Source: Halanaerobiales bacterium
Lineage (GTDB): Bacteria; Bacillota; Halanaerobiia; Halanaerobiales; Halanaerobiaceae
Assembly (NCBI GenBank): GCA_016278485.1
Contig: JADQBT010000001.1
Location: 1 to 64,000, forward strand
Reading direction: 5' to 3'
DNA: 64,000 bases
In this document: piece by piece, positions 37,044 through 45,771 of the stretch
How positions within the stretch are numbered: position 1 is the first letter of the stretch
Layout of the letters: every line of letters starts with the position of its first letter
Program-made: the position numbers and the translations under genes
The notes under the pieces: model-generated
What the model was told of the DNA's origin: nothing
Databases searched by the model: none
Seen by the model: only the letters and a program-made list of their open reading frames with translations

Positions 37044-37099
37044 GTAAGTGATATACTTCCATTTTATTAAAGTGGTCCTAGTAAAGTGATATGCTCCCC
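37044..37099. repeat. Two direct copies of a GTAAGTGATAT-type motif
   Basis: GTAAGTGATATACTTCC (37044-37060) and GTAAAGTGATATGCTCC (37081-37097) differ at few positions and lie 37 bases apart. The first sits inside a weak hairpin made by AGGACC (37036-37041) and GGTCCT (37074-37079). The second runs into the large hairpin at 37094. Such paired motifs suggest the worn end of an insertion sequence or a repeat family, but no transposase is present. Confidence 0.5.
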
Positions 37100-37152
37100 T
37101 TATAGTAGACAGTGGAAATAATATAGCTGTTTATTATAGGGGGAGTTTTTTT
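37094..37152. terminator. Large hairpin between convergent ileS and MATE genes
   Basis: Bases 37094-37112 pair with 37127-37145 over 19 positions (three G.U pairs) around a 14-base loop, and seven Ts follow. It can terminate ileS. The stem is far longer than the other terminators here, and its inner ends read ACA...TG, so origin from insertion-sequence ends is possible. Confidence 0.75.
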
Positions 37153-37162
37153 AACTTCTTAA

Positions 37163-38533
37163 TTAATTTTCTTCAAATAATTTGATACTTGCCCATTTCA
37201 TAGATTTAAATCTAAGATATATTACAAAAGAAAAGACCAGGAATGAAGTAATTTCTGCAAGCCAGACACCGGCAACGCCAAAATCTGTTTTCAGTATAAA
37301 GAAATAGGAAAGAGGAATAAATAATAACCAGAGACGCATGATGGTGATATACATTGCACTTTTTGTATCTCCTGCTCCTCTTAAGGCTCCTGTCATAATA
37401 ATCATAAAAGCTAAAAATGGTTGATTAAGAGCCATCAGCCTGATTGTAAATAATGAGGCATCAATTACTTCTTTTTCAGTTGTAAAGACAGATAGTACAA
37501 AAATGGGAAAGACAAAATAAAAAAGTGCTATTGCACTACCTAATAATGCACCCATGCCCGCAGCTGTAAAACCAGTCCGTAATGATTCTTCCGGATCTTT
37601 GGCACCAAGATGTTTACCCACTAGCGTAGTAGTAGCTATTGCGATGCCGATTGTTGGCATAAAAGAAATAGATTCAATATTTAATAAAATACGGAAAGCT
37701 GCTTCAGAGACAGTATTTAATTTAGAAATGAAAATACCATTAATAAGAAAAGCCGTCTGCATAAAAAATTGTTCAATTGCTGCAGCATAACTTAATTTCC
37801 AGAGTGGTTTTAATATTTTGCTAGAAAGTTTTAATAAATGTATGCGCAAGCGTAGATGCCTTTTGCCCTGCCAGAATAAATAAATATAAAGGAATGCAGC
37901 AATACCTCTGGCAATAGTAGTTGAAAGAGCAGCACCAGCAACTCCCAGTTCTGGAAATATCCAACTACCGGTAATCAAGAAATAGTTACCAATAATATTA
38001 AGGATATTGGCAGCACCTGTGATTAACATGGGTGTTCTTGTATCACCTGCTCCCCGCAATGCAGCAGCACTAGCAAAAGTAATAAACATAAAAAATTGGC
38101 CTAATGAGACAATTTTAAGATATGAAACACCATAACTTTTTACAATTGGAGTTATTTCATAAACATTAAGTATTGAACCAGCAAAGGTAAAAGTCACAAA
38201 TGTAATTATAGTACCAATTAATAAATTCAAGGTTAAATTTTCAGCAAGTATTTTATCCATTCTCTGATAATTTTTTTCTCCGTAACTGCGCGAGATCATG
38301 GCAGTAGCTCCAGCATTAAAAGAAGAGAAAATAAAGATTAACATAAAAATTATCTGGTTTGCAAAACCGACTGCTGCCAGTGCCTCTTTACCAATAAAAT
38401 GACTGATCATTAGAGTATCAGCCACACCAACTAAAGTATTTAAACTCATTTCCATAATTGCTGGCAAAGCTAAAATAAATATGTTTTTCATCCGATTTCT
38501 ATGTTCTATATTCAAAGTAAGTTCCAAATTCAT
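37163..38533 (-). CDS. MATE-family efflux transporter
   Basis: The 456-residue protein has twelve hydrophobic helices in two similar halves; MATE markers include the stretch near residue 35 (GVADTLMIS) and its counterpart near 260. Both halves repeat an ALRGAGDT motif (AALRGAGDTRTP and GALRGAGDTKSA). MATE proteins export cationic drugs or metabolites using sodium or proton gradients; substrate is not predictable. GGAGGTG precedes the ATG at 38533. It is transcribed divergently from the DUF5665 gene. Confidence 0.93.
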   Translation of the reverse strand: MNLELTLNIEHRNRMKNIFILALPAIMEMSLNTLVGVADTLMISHFIGKEALAAVGFANQIIFMLIFIFSSFNAGATAMISRSYGEKNYQRMDKILAENLTLNLLIGTIITFVTFTFAGSILNVYEITPIVKSYGVSYLKIVSLGQFFMFITFASAAALRGAGDTRTPMLITGAANILNIIGNYFLITGSWIFPELGVAGAALSTTIARGIAAFLYIYLFWQGKRHLRLRIHLLKLSSKILKPLWKLSYAAAIEQFFMQTAFLINGIFISKLNTVSEAAFRILLNIESISFMPTIGIAIATTTLVGKHLGAKDPEESLRTGFTAAGMGALLGSAIALFYFVFPIFVLSVFTTEKEVIDASLFTIRLMALNQPFLAFMIIMTGALRGAGDTKSAMYITIMRLWLLFIPLSYFFILKTDFGVAGVWLAEITSFLVFSFVIYLRFKSMKWASIKLFEEN

Positions 38534-38613
38534 TTCACCTCCATTTTACATACATAGAGATATAATAGCATAAATTTTGCATAGAATAAAGGTGAATAAT
38601 AAATTTTTATGAG

Positions 38614-38934
38614 GTGATAACAATCGATAATGAAGATCAAAATGATAACAAAGAAATTGACAATGTTGAAAAAATAATGAAAAGGTTAGAAAAAATAACT
38701 GAAAAGATGGAGGATAATTATCAAAAAGAGACAAAACAGATGATGGAATCTCCTTATCGCATGATTCTTTTAAATTTTATAATTGGCCTTGCAAGAGGAC
38801 TGGGAATTGCAGTTGGAGCAACAGTCTTGGGTGCTCTTTTCTTAATTGTCTTACTGAGATTAGCACAATTAAATATTCCAGTTATTGGTGAGTTTCTGGC
38901 CAGGTTAATTAAGATTGTACAAACCTATCTATAA
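38614..38934 (+). CDS. DUF5665 family small membrane protein
   Basis: The 106-residue protein has a charged N-terminal half that looks coiled-coil (VEKIMKRLEKITEKMEDNY), a conserved MILLNFIIGLARGLG segment and two hydrophobic stretches. The family is widespread in clostridia upstream of lspA or related genes, without known function. The start is uncertain: GTG at 38614 lies inside GAGGTGA, the best ribosome binding site, which would instead serve the in-frame ATC at 38623. The first in-frame ATG (38677) is well downstream. Confidence 0.75.
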   Translation: MITIDNEDQNDNKEIDNVEKIMKRLEKITEKMEDNYQKETKQMMESPYRMILLNFIIGLARGLGIAVGATVLGALFLIVLLRLAQLNIPVIGEFLARLIKIVQTYL

Positions 38935-38947
38935 AGGTTTTAGTAAG

Positions 38948-38976
38948 TTGTTCTATCTGCTTTAATATGGTAAAAT
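38948..38976 (+). promoter_or_regulatory. Promoter of lspA
   Basis: TTGTTC (38948-38953) and TAAAAT (38971-38976) are 17 bases apart, with TG one base before the -10. The lspA start is 29 bases downstream. Confidence 0.5.
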
Positions 38977-39004
38977 ATAATAATAGTGGGGAAGTGGGAG
39001 TGAG

Positions 39005-39442
39005 ATGTTAGTTGTTATTTTATCAATTTTTATATTTTTCTTAGATCAACTAAGTAAATACTTGATTAGGAATCAACTGTCACCTGGTGAATCAATTCCT
39101 ATTATTAAAAACTATTTTCAGCTCACTTATGTGCAAAATAGAGGAGCTGCCTTTGGTATTTTTCCGGGTAAGAGGATTTTTTTAGTGGTAGCAGCAATTT
39201 TTTTGACATTTGTTTTAATTTATATTTATCATAGTCTGATTGGTAAAACCCTAATCCATAAAATTGCTTTTGCTTTGATTTTCGGAGGTAACTTTGGCAA
39301 TCTTTATGATAGAATAAGCGTAGGTTTTGTTACTGATTTTTTAGATTTTAAGTTTTGGCCGGTCTTTAATCTGGCTGACACAGCTTTAGTCATAGGTTTA
39401 TTTACTTTACTAGGTCTAGTCTGGAGAAGTGATATTAATTGA
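39005..39442 (+). CDS. lspA: Lipoprotein signal peptidase (signal peptidase II)
   Basis: The 145-residue membrane protease removes the signal peptide from diacylated prolipoproteins. It has four hydrophobic helices. The conserved pieces are DQLSKYLI near the start, YVQNRGAAFG near residue 41, and the two catalytic aspartates in GGNFGNLYDRI and VFNLADTAL. It precedes an rluD-type gene, a common pairing. lgt (59472) and lnt (47407) supply the other steps. Confidence 0.96.
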   Translation: MLVVILSIFIFFLDQLSKYLIRNQLSPGESIPIIKNYFQLTYVQNRGAAFGIFPGKRIFLVVAAIFLTFVLIYIYHSLIGKTLIHKIAFALIFGGNFGNLYDRISVGFVTDFLDFKFWPVFNLADTALVIGLFTLLGLVWRSDIN

Positions 39443-39466
39443 ATAGATTTTTAAGGTGTGAGAAAA

Positions 39467-40381
39467 GTGGATGAATATACATATTTAGTAGAAGAGGATA
39501 TGGCTGGGATGAGAATTGATAAATATCTCGCCCAAAAAAATGCGGATCATTCAAGGTCATATCTGCAAAAATTAATTGATGATGGTTTGGTCTTGATTAA
39601 TGGTCAACAAACTCAACAGAGTAATAAAATAAAATATGCAGATAAAATAGTTTTGCGTGTTCCACCAGCAACTGACCCAGAAATTAAAGCAGTAAAAATC
39701 CCACTTGATATTATTTTTGAAGATAAAGATATAATAGTCATAAATAAGCAAGCCGGTTTAGTAGTTCACCCTGCTCCAGGTCATTATCATGATACTTTAG
39801 TGAATGGCTTAATCTATTATGCTGAAAATTTATCCGGGATTAATGGTGAGAAAAGACCAGGTATTGTACACAGGCTTGATCAGGATACTTCTGGAGTAAT
39901 GATTGTAGCTAAGAATGATAATAGTCATCGAGAATTAGCCAGGCAGTTTAAAAACCGTGAGACTGAGAAATATTATCTAGCCTTAGTCAAAGGAAATGTA
40001 CCCTATGAGAAGGGAAAGATAGATGCTCCAATCGGGAGAGACCCTCAGGCTCGTAAAAAGATGAAAGTCAAAAAAAATAATAGTAAGAAAGCAATAAGTA
40101 GATTCAAAGTGAAGCAAAAATTCAAGGATTTTACATTATTAGAAATTAAGATTGAAACAGGTAGGACTCATCAAATTAGAGTTCATCTAGCATATATGGG
40201 TTATCCAGTTGTTGGCGACAAAAAATATGGACGTCAACAAAGTAAGCTTACGGTGGACAGGCAGCTTTTACATGCTTATCGTTTAGGCTTAAAACATCCC
40301 ACTACACTAAAATGGATGCAGTTTAAAGCAGATCTTAGTGATGATTTTAGAGAGGCACTCAAGTTTTTAAGCGAAAACTAG
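39467..40381 (+). CDS. RluD-family pseudouridine synthase
   Basis: The 304-residue protein has an N-terminal S4 RNA-binding domain (MRIDKYLAQ) and an RluA/RluD catalytic domain with the aspartate in HRLDQDTSGVM near residue 135. It should modify uridines in 23S rRNA; exact positions vary in the family. GTG at 39467 has AAGGTG eight bases upstream and gives the common start MDEYTY; GTG at 39458 overlaps that site. Confidence 0.92.
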   Translation: MDEYTYLVEEDMAGMRIDKYLAQKNADHSRSYLQKLIDDGLVLINGQQTQQSNKIKYADKIVLRVPPATDPEIKAVKIPLDIIFEDKDIIVINKQAGLVVHPAPGHYHDTLVNGLIYYAENLSGINGEKRPGIVHRLDQDTSGVMIVAKNDNSHRELARQFKNRETEKYYLALVKGNVPYEKGKIDAPIGRDPQARKKMKVKKNNSKKAISRFKVKQKFKDFTLLEIKIETGRTHQIRVHLAYMGYPVVGDKKYGRQQSKLTVDRQLLHAYRLGLKHPTTLKWMQFKADLSDDFREALKFLSEN

Positions 40382-40451
40382 ATTGGATAGTTGTTGCAGG
40401 ATTAGTTTACTTTATATAGAACTATTACAATTAAGAAGGGAGAGATAATGA

Positions 40452-41645
40452 TTGATTAATGCAATTCAAATGACAGATGATATTTATTGGGTTGGAGTGA
40501 ATGATAAAGAAACTGATTTATTTGAGTCACTTTGGCCATTACCTGAAGGAGTTTCTTATAATTCTTATTTAATAAAAGATGAGAAAATTGCTTTAATAGA
40601 TACTGTTAAAATTAATTATAATGACTCATTTTTAGAAAAAATAAAAGGTCTGATTGGTGAAAGAAAAGTTGATTATTTAATTATTAATCACATGGAGCCA
40701 GATCATTCTGGTTCAATAAAGTCTCTTCGTGAAGCCTACCCTGATCTTAAAATAGTAGGTAATGCCAAAACAATGAATTTTTTAGCAGGCTTTTATAATA
40801 TCAAAGAAGGTACCAAAATAATAGAAGATGGAGACCAACTAGATTTAGGTAAGCATCAATTGAGTTTTTATCTAACGCCTATGATACATTGGCCAGAAAC
40901 AATGATGACTTTTGATGAATATGATCAAATCTTGTTTTCTGGAGATGCATTTGGTGGTTTTGGTTCTCTTGATGGTGTTCTTTTTGATGATGAATTAAAT
41001 ATTAATTTTTATGCAACTGAAATACGCCGTTATTTTTCTAATATTGTTGCAAAATATAGTCCATTAGTGAGTAAAGCTATTCAAAGATTATCAGATCTTG
41101 ATATTAAAATGATAGCTGCAACACATGGACCAGTCTGGCGAGAAGACCCTAACTATATCATTGAAGAATATAGAAAATGGAGTAATTATGAAACTGATGA
41201 GGGTGTTGTTGTAGTATATGGTTCAATGTATGGAAATACAAAGATTATGGCAGAAGCAGTAGCCAGATCATTATCAGAAAATGGTATTGAAAATATAAAA
41301 TTATTTGATGTTTCGAGAAAACACGTTTCAGATATTATAAATGAGATCTGGCAGTATAAAGGTGTTGTATTGGGAAGTTGTATTTATAATCTGGAAATCT
41401 TTCCACCAATGGAAACGCTTATTAATGATCTTGAAAATCGCAACCTTAAAAAGCGTGTCTTAGGAATTTTTGGTTCTTACAGCTGGAGTGGAGGGGCAGT
41501 TAGCCGGCTACAGAATTTTGCTAAACAAGTAAATTGTCAGTTAGTAGAACCAGTAGTAGAAGTTCAGTATTCTCCAGACGCAAATATGCTTGATCAATGT
41601 TATGAATTAGGTAAAAATGTTGCAGAGGCAGTTATAAACTATTAG
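40452..41645 (+). CDS. fprA: Flavodiiron protein (FprA type)
   Basis: The 397-residue protein reduces oxygen to water or nitric oxide to nitrous oxide. The metallo-beta-lactamase-like domain carries the diiron ligands: H-x-E-x-D-H in NHMEPDHSG near residue 78, the histidine of MIHWPE, the aspartate of FSGDAFGG and the histidine of THGPVW. The C-terminal flavodoxin domain begins near residue 255 (YGSMYGNTKIMAEA). No rubredoxin extension is present. TTG at 40452 gives the family-like start NAIQM..IYWVG. It suits an anaerobe and sits beside a nitroreductase. Confidence 0.95.
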   Translation: MINAIQMTDDIYWVGVNDKETDLFESLWPLPEGVSYNSYLIKDEKIALIDTVKINYNDSFLEKIKGLIGERKVDYLIINHMEPDHSGSIKSLREAYPDLKIVGNAKTMNFLAGFYNIKEGTKIIEDGDQLDLGKHQLSFYLTPMIHWPETMMTFDEYDQILFSGDAFGGFGSLDGVLFDDELNINFYATEIRRYFSNIVAKYSPLVSKAIQRLSDLDIKMIAATHGPVWREDPNYIIEEYRKWSNYETDEGVVVVYGSMYGNTKIMAEAVARSLSENGIENIKLFDVSRKHVSDIINEIWQYKGVVLGSCIYNLEIFPPMETLINDLENRNLKKRVLGIFGSYSWSGGAVSRLQNFAKQVNCQLVEPVVEVQYSPDANMLDQCYELGKNVAEAVINY

Positions 41646-41659
41646 GGAGGGTTTAGAAG

Positions 41660-42217
41660 ATGGATGTAAAAAAAGCAATTAAAGAAAGAAGAGCTTATCG
41701 TTCACTTGCACCAGTTGAGATTAATCGAGAATTAATTGAGGACCTTGCTGAATCGGCTTCTTTGGCACCTTCTTGCTTTAATAAACAACCTTGGCGATAT
41801 GTTTTTGTACATGCTGAAAGCAAATTGTCAGAGTTACATGAAGTGTTGGCAAAAGGAAATGAATGGGCAGAATCGGCATCTATGATAATTGCTGTTCTAG
41901 CCAAAGCTGAAGATGATTGTGTTTTAAGTGGCAGAGAATATTATTTATTTGATGTTGGTTTAGCTACATCAATGTTGATTTTAAGGGCCACAGAATTAGG
42001 TCTTGTCGCACATCCGATTGCAGGTTATGATGAGGCTGCTACAAAAGAGGTACTTAACATACCTGATGATTATACAGTTATTACATTGATTAATGTTGGG
42101 AAAAAAGCTGAAGAGATAAGTGGTATTTTATCGGATAAACAAGTAGCTGATGAAAAAACTAGACCAGACAGAAAAAAATTGAGTGGATTTGTCTATGAGA
42201 ATAATTTTAATAAATAA
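41660..42217 (+). CDS. Nitroreductase-family protein
   Basis: The 185-residue FMN protein belongs to the nitroreductase superfamily: RRAYRSL near the start, the ESASLAPSCFNKQPWR segment that wraps FMN, and a glycine-containing C-terminal NVGKKAEE. Such enzymes reduce nitro compounds, quinones or other acceptors with NAD(P)H. It follows fprA by 14 bases with GGGAGGG as ribosome binding site, so a shared redox role is likely. Confidence 0.9.
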   Translation: MDVKKAIKERRAYRSLAPVEINRELIEDLAESASLAPSCFNKQPWRYVFVHAESKLSELHEVLAKGNEWAESASMIIAVLAKAEDDCVLSGREYYLFDVGLATSMLILRATELGLVAHPIAGYDEAATKEVLNIPDDYTVITLINVGKKAEEISGILSDKQVADEKTRPDRKKLSGFVYENNFNK

Positions 42218-42251
42218 TTTCCATAAAATTTTTCTATAAATATTCACAAAA

Positions 42252-42281
42252 TTGCAGGAATTAAGAACTATTTTATAGAAT
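42252..42281 (+). promoter_or_regulatory. Possible promoter of the EF-G-like gene
   Basis: TTGCAG (42252-42257) and TAGAAT (42276-42281) are 18 bases apart in the 120-base gap after the nitroreductase. Support is moderate. Confidence 0.35.
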
Positions 42282-42337
42282 ACAATAGTGTCTGAAAAAA
42301 ATATGATTTTTAAAATATTGAAAGGCTGGTGTAAAAA

Positions 42338-44398
42338 TTGAGTAATGTTAATACTAAAGATATCAGAAATTTTTGCCTAATATCCCATGGAGGTGCCGGT
42401 AAGACAACTTTGACTGAAAAGATACTTAAACTTACCGGGCAAATTGATGAGGTAGGTAGTGTTAATAAAGGTACTACCAAATCTGACCATACACCTGGAG
42501 AGAAAGAACATAAATACTCTATTACAAATGGCTATTTTTCTTTTCCTTGGAAGAATAGGTATGTCAATTTGATTGATACACCTGGATACGCAGACTTTCG
42601 CGGAGAAGTTGCAAGTGCAATTAGAATGGTTGAAAGTGCATTACTTTTAATTGATGGAACATCTGGTATAGAAGTAAATACTAATTATGTCTGGAAAATG
42701 GCAGTAAAAGATAATCTGGCCCGAGCAATATTTATTAATAAATTAGATAAAGATGGAGCTAAATTTGAGGAAGTTTATCAAGAACTGGTAGACAAATTTG
42801 CAGATAAACTTGCTTTAACGTCAATACCTTATGGTGTTGGTGAAAATTATCAAGGAATTATTGACCTGCTTGATGAAAAAGCTTATTTAATTAAAGATGG
42901 ACAAGAAAAAGTGGTTGATATACCTGAAGATGCAAGAGATAAGTTTGAAGAATACCGCACAAAACTGGTTGAATCTGTGGTTGAATTAAATGAAGAGTTG
43001 ATGATGAGATATTTAGAGGATGATCCTATTTCAAATCAGGAACTTACAAAAGCGTTTTTTGAAGAAGTCTGTGCCCATCAATTAGTACCGGTTATGTCAG
43101 GTTCTGCTGAAAAAGATTCAGGTATTGACCGTTTACTTGATCACCTGGTGAAAATTTTACCGTCACCTGTGAGCATGGATTTAGAAAAGATTGTTGCAGA
43201 GGGAGCGGATCCAAAGGTTGATCCTGAAGCACCTTTTAGTGGGATAGTTTCTAAAACACTGGTAGATCCATATATTGGTAAGTTATCTGTCTTTAAAATT
43301 ATTAGTGGTAAATTACATCGGGATGATAAAATATATATTCCACGCATTAATGAGCATGTAAAAGCAAGCAAGCTTTATAAAATGAATGGGTCTGAACAAG
43401 AAAATGTGGATGAATTAATTGCTGGTGATATTGGAGCAATGGCAAAAGTTGATGAATTAGAAACCTCAGATACTATTCGTGCAGCAGAATCAGATATTTT
43501 GTATAAGGATATTCCATTCCCTAAACCAATGTTTAAACGTGCAGCCGAGCCAAGCGAAGGTATCGATGAAGAGAAGATGTCATCTGCCTTACATCGTTAT
43601 GCACAATCTGACCCGACTTTTAGGATTGATTATAATAAGATTACAAAACAACTCTTGATTACTGGAATGGGAACTGTTCATCTTGATGTTGTGTTAGATG
43701 AATGTAAACGCAAATATGATGTTGAATTTAAAACTTCTGATCCAAAAGTTTCCTATAAAGAAACAATTCAGACTAGAGCTGATGTTGAAGAAAAATATAA
43801 AAAACAATCAGGTGGCCGTGGTCAATATGGTCATGTATTAATGAAGATGGAGCCTTTAGCAAGAGGTAAAGGATTTATATTTGAAGAAGAAATATTTGGT
43901 GGATCAATTCCTAGTCAGTATATTCCGGCAGTAGAAAAAGGAATTAGAGAAGCTATGGATGAAGGTGTTTTGGGTGGTTTTCCCGTAGTAGATTTTAAAG
44001 TTATTCTTTATGATGGATCTTACCACGATGTAGATTCATCAGAAATGGCCTTTAAAATTGCTGCTTCAAAGGCGTTCAAAAGAGGTCTAGCTCAGGCAAA
44101 ACCAGTAATTCTAGAGCCTATTATGGAAGTCGAAGTTACTGTGCCTCAGGATTTCATGGGAGATATCATGGGAGACTTTAATTCGCGTAGAGGTAGAATA
44201 CAGGGAATGGAGCCTAAAGATGGTACTCAAGTAATTAAAGCTGAAGTACCAGAATCTGAAATGTTCAATTATGCAATAGAGCTAAAATCCATTACTGGTG
44301 GTTATGGTGCTTTTGATATGCATTTTGCCCATTATGATAAAGTACCAGGGGAATTAAGCCAAAAAATTATGGAAGAAGCAAATAGAGAAGACGACTAA
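42338..44398 (+). CDS. Elongation factor G-like GTPase
   Basis: The 686-residue translation GTPase has all five EF-G domains. The P-loop reads SHGGAGKTT rather than the AHIDAGKTT of EF-G proper, while DTPGYADF and NKLDKD (guanine recognition) are kept. This marks the paralogous EF-G-like group rather than the main fusA. The SGGRGQYGHV motif of domain IV and the GDFNSRRGRI motif of domain V are present. Its exact job is unsettled. It starts at TTG (42338). Confidence 0.9.
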   Translation: MSNVNTKDIRNFCLISHGGAGKTTLTEKILKLTGQIDEVGSVNKGTTKSDHTPGEKEHKYSITNGYFSFPWKNRYVNLIDTPGYADFRGEVASAIRMVESALLLIDGTSGIEVNTNYVWKMAVKDNLARAIFINKLDKDGAKFEEVYQELVDKFADKLALTSIPYGVGENYQGIIDLLDEKAYLIKDGQEKVVDIPEDARDKFEEYRTKLVESVVELNEELMMRYLEDDPISNQELTKAFFEEVCAHQLVPVMSGSAEKDSGIDRLLDHLVKILPSPVSMDLEKIVAEGADPKVDPEAPFSGIVSKTLVDPYIGKLSVFKIISGKLHRDDKIYIPRINEHVKASKLYKMNGSEQENVDELIAGDIGAMAKVDELETSDTIRAAESDILYKDIPFPKPMFKRAAEPSEGIDEEKMSSALHRYAQSDPTFRIDYNKITKQLLITGMGTVHLDVVLDECKRKYDVEFKTSDPKVSYKETIQTRADVEEKYKKQSGGRGQYGHVLMKMEPLARGKGFIFEEEIFGGSIPSQYIPAVEKGIREAMDEGVLGGFPVVDFKVILYDGSYHDVDSSEMAFKIAASKAFKRGLAQAKPVILEPIMEVEVTVPQDFMGDIMGDFNSRRGRIQGMEPKDGTQVIKAEVPESEMFNYAIELKSITGGYGAFDMHFAHYDKVPGELSQKIMEEANREDD

Positions 44399-44409
44399 GA
44401 TAAAAAATA

Positions 44410-44438
44410 TTGATATATTAGATAAACTGTGCTATAAT
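44410..44438 (+). promoter_or_regulatory. Sigma-A type promoter upstream of the opine dehydrogenase/B12 operon
   Basis: TTGATA (44410-44415) and TATAAT (44433-44438) have a 17-base spacer. Transcription would start near 44445, only 25 bases before a terminator hairpin. Confidence 0.65.
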
Positions 44439-44469
44439 TAATTAGGACACTTGTAAGTTTATTTAAAAA

Positions 44470-44496
44470 AGCTCTCTAGTTAGAGGGCTTTTTTTT
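44470..44496 (+). terminator. Intrinsic terminator or attenuator in the leader
   Basis: AGCTCTCT (44470-44477) pairs with AGAGGGCT (44482-44489; one G.U) around a four-base loop and is followed by a run of eight Ts. It may end the EF-G-like transcript. Because a good promoter lies just upstream, it also attenuates, or defines, an RNA of about 50 bases. Confidence 0.75.
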
Positions 44497-44553
44497 AACT
44501 AAAAATATTGCAGGGGGTATTTTATAGTTCAATAATATGAGGAGGAAATAAAG

Positions 44554-45771
44554 ATGGAAAAGAAGAGAATTGCTGTTTTGGGTGCAGGTAATGGAGGACA
44601 GGCTTTAGCTGCTTATTTGGCCTATCAGGGTCATCAGGTTAATCTCTATAATAGAAGTCTTCCGAGAATTTCTGCCCTGCAAGAGACTGGTCAGATTAAG
44701 ATTACCGGTGTAGTAGAAGGTATAGGTTACTTAAATATTGTAACAGATCAACTTGTTAAGGCGATCGAGGGAGTGGAGATCGTTCTGGTCGTTACTCCCG
44801 CTGTCGCTCACCGTTATTTAGCCAGTAAATTAAGTAGTTGTCTAGAAGATGGGCAATTAATTATACTTAATCCTGGTCGGACAGGTGGTGCGCTTGAATT
44901 TAATAATATCTTGACAAAAAATAACTGTCAGGCTGATTTATTATTAGCTGAGGCGCAAACTTTTATTTTTGCAAGTAGAGTTGTTTCACCTGGCGAAGTT
45001 AAAATATTTGCTATTAAAAACAAAGTTGAATTAGCTGCTTTTCCTAGTAACAAAACTAAAGAGGTCTTTGCTAAATTAGATGATGTTTTACCACAATTTT
45101 TTCCTGTGGAGAATGTTTTAAAAACGAGTTTGGATAATATTGGTGCTGTTTTTCATCCTGCACCTACTCTGTTAAATATGGCCTGGATTGAATCGCGGGC
45201 GGGAGATTTTAATTATTATCAAGAAGGAGTCTCACAATCTGTTGCTAAAGTTCTTGAAAAGATAGATGAGGAACGAATGGCAGTTGCCCAAATAATTGGA
45301 GTAGAGCCAACTAGTGCTGCAGAATGGTTGAGGCTGTCTTATGGTGCAATTGGTCATAATTTGCACGAGTTACTTAATAACAATTTGAAATATGCGGGAA
45401 TTAAAGCTCCTCCAAGTACAGCACATCGTTATATTTTTGAAGATGTGCCAATGAGCTTAGTCCCAATTGCTTCTTTAGGTGATTATTTTAAGGTAGAAAC
45501 ACCAGCAATTAAGATGATTATAGACCTAGCTAATCTTGTCCATCAAACAGATTATCGGGCAACAGGCAGAACGGTAGCCTCACTTGGTATTGAGGGAATG
45601 TCTATTAATGAATTAAGAGCTTTAGTAACACATGGAAGTCTACCTAGAAAAACTGTTAAAGTACAATTTGATGAGCATTTAATTGAAGGGGTTGAAGCTG
45701 AACAGATTATGATCCCTAAATTATTGAAAAAATTAGATCAAGAAAGTGGTGTACAGAAATGGAAAAATTAA
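44554..45771 (+). CDS. NAD(P)-dependent octopine/nopaline dehydrogenase family protein
   Basis: The 405-residue protein has an N-terminal Rossmann domain with GAGNGGQAL near residue 10 and the alpha-helical opine dehydrogenase domain beyond residue 190 (SYGAIGHNLHELL, PSTAHRYIFEDVP, and RTVASLGI). Enzymes of this family reductively join an amino acid to a keto acid, or oxidise such products. The substrate is unknown. GAGGAGG precedes the ATG. The last 13 bases overlap the start of the cobalamin-binding gene, so the two proteins are almost certainly made together and probably act on linked substrates. Confidence 0.85.
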   Translation: MEKKRIAVLGAGNGGQALAAYLAYQGHQVNLYNRSLPRISALQETGQIKITGVVEGIGYLNIVTDQLVKAIEGVEIVLVVTPAVAHRYLASKLSSCLEDGQLIILNPGRTGGALEFNNILTKNNCQADLLLAEAQTFIFASRVVSPGEVKIFAIKNKVELAAFPSNKTKEVFAKLDDVLPQFFPVENVLKTSLDNIGAVFHPAPTLLNMAWIESRAGDFNYYQEGVSQSVAKVLEKIDEERMAVAQIIGVEPTSAAEWLRLSYGAIGHNLHELLNNNLKYAGIKAPPSTAHRYIFEDVPMSLVPIASLGDYFKVETPAIKMIIDLANLVHQTDYRATGRTVASLGIEGMSINELRALVTHGSLPRKTVKVQFDEHLIEGVEAEQIMIPKLLKKLDQESGVQKWKN

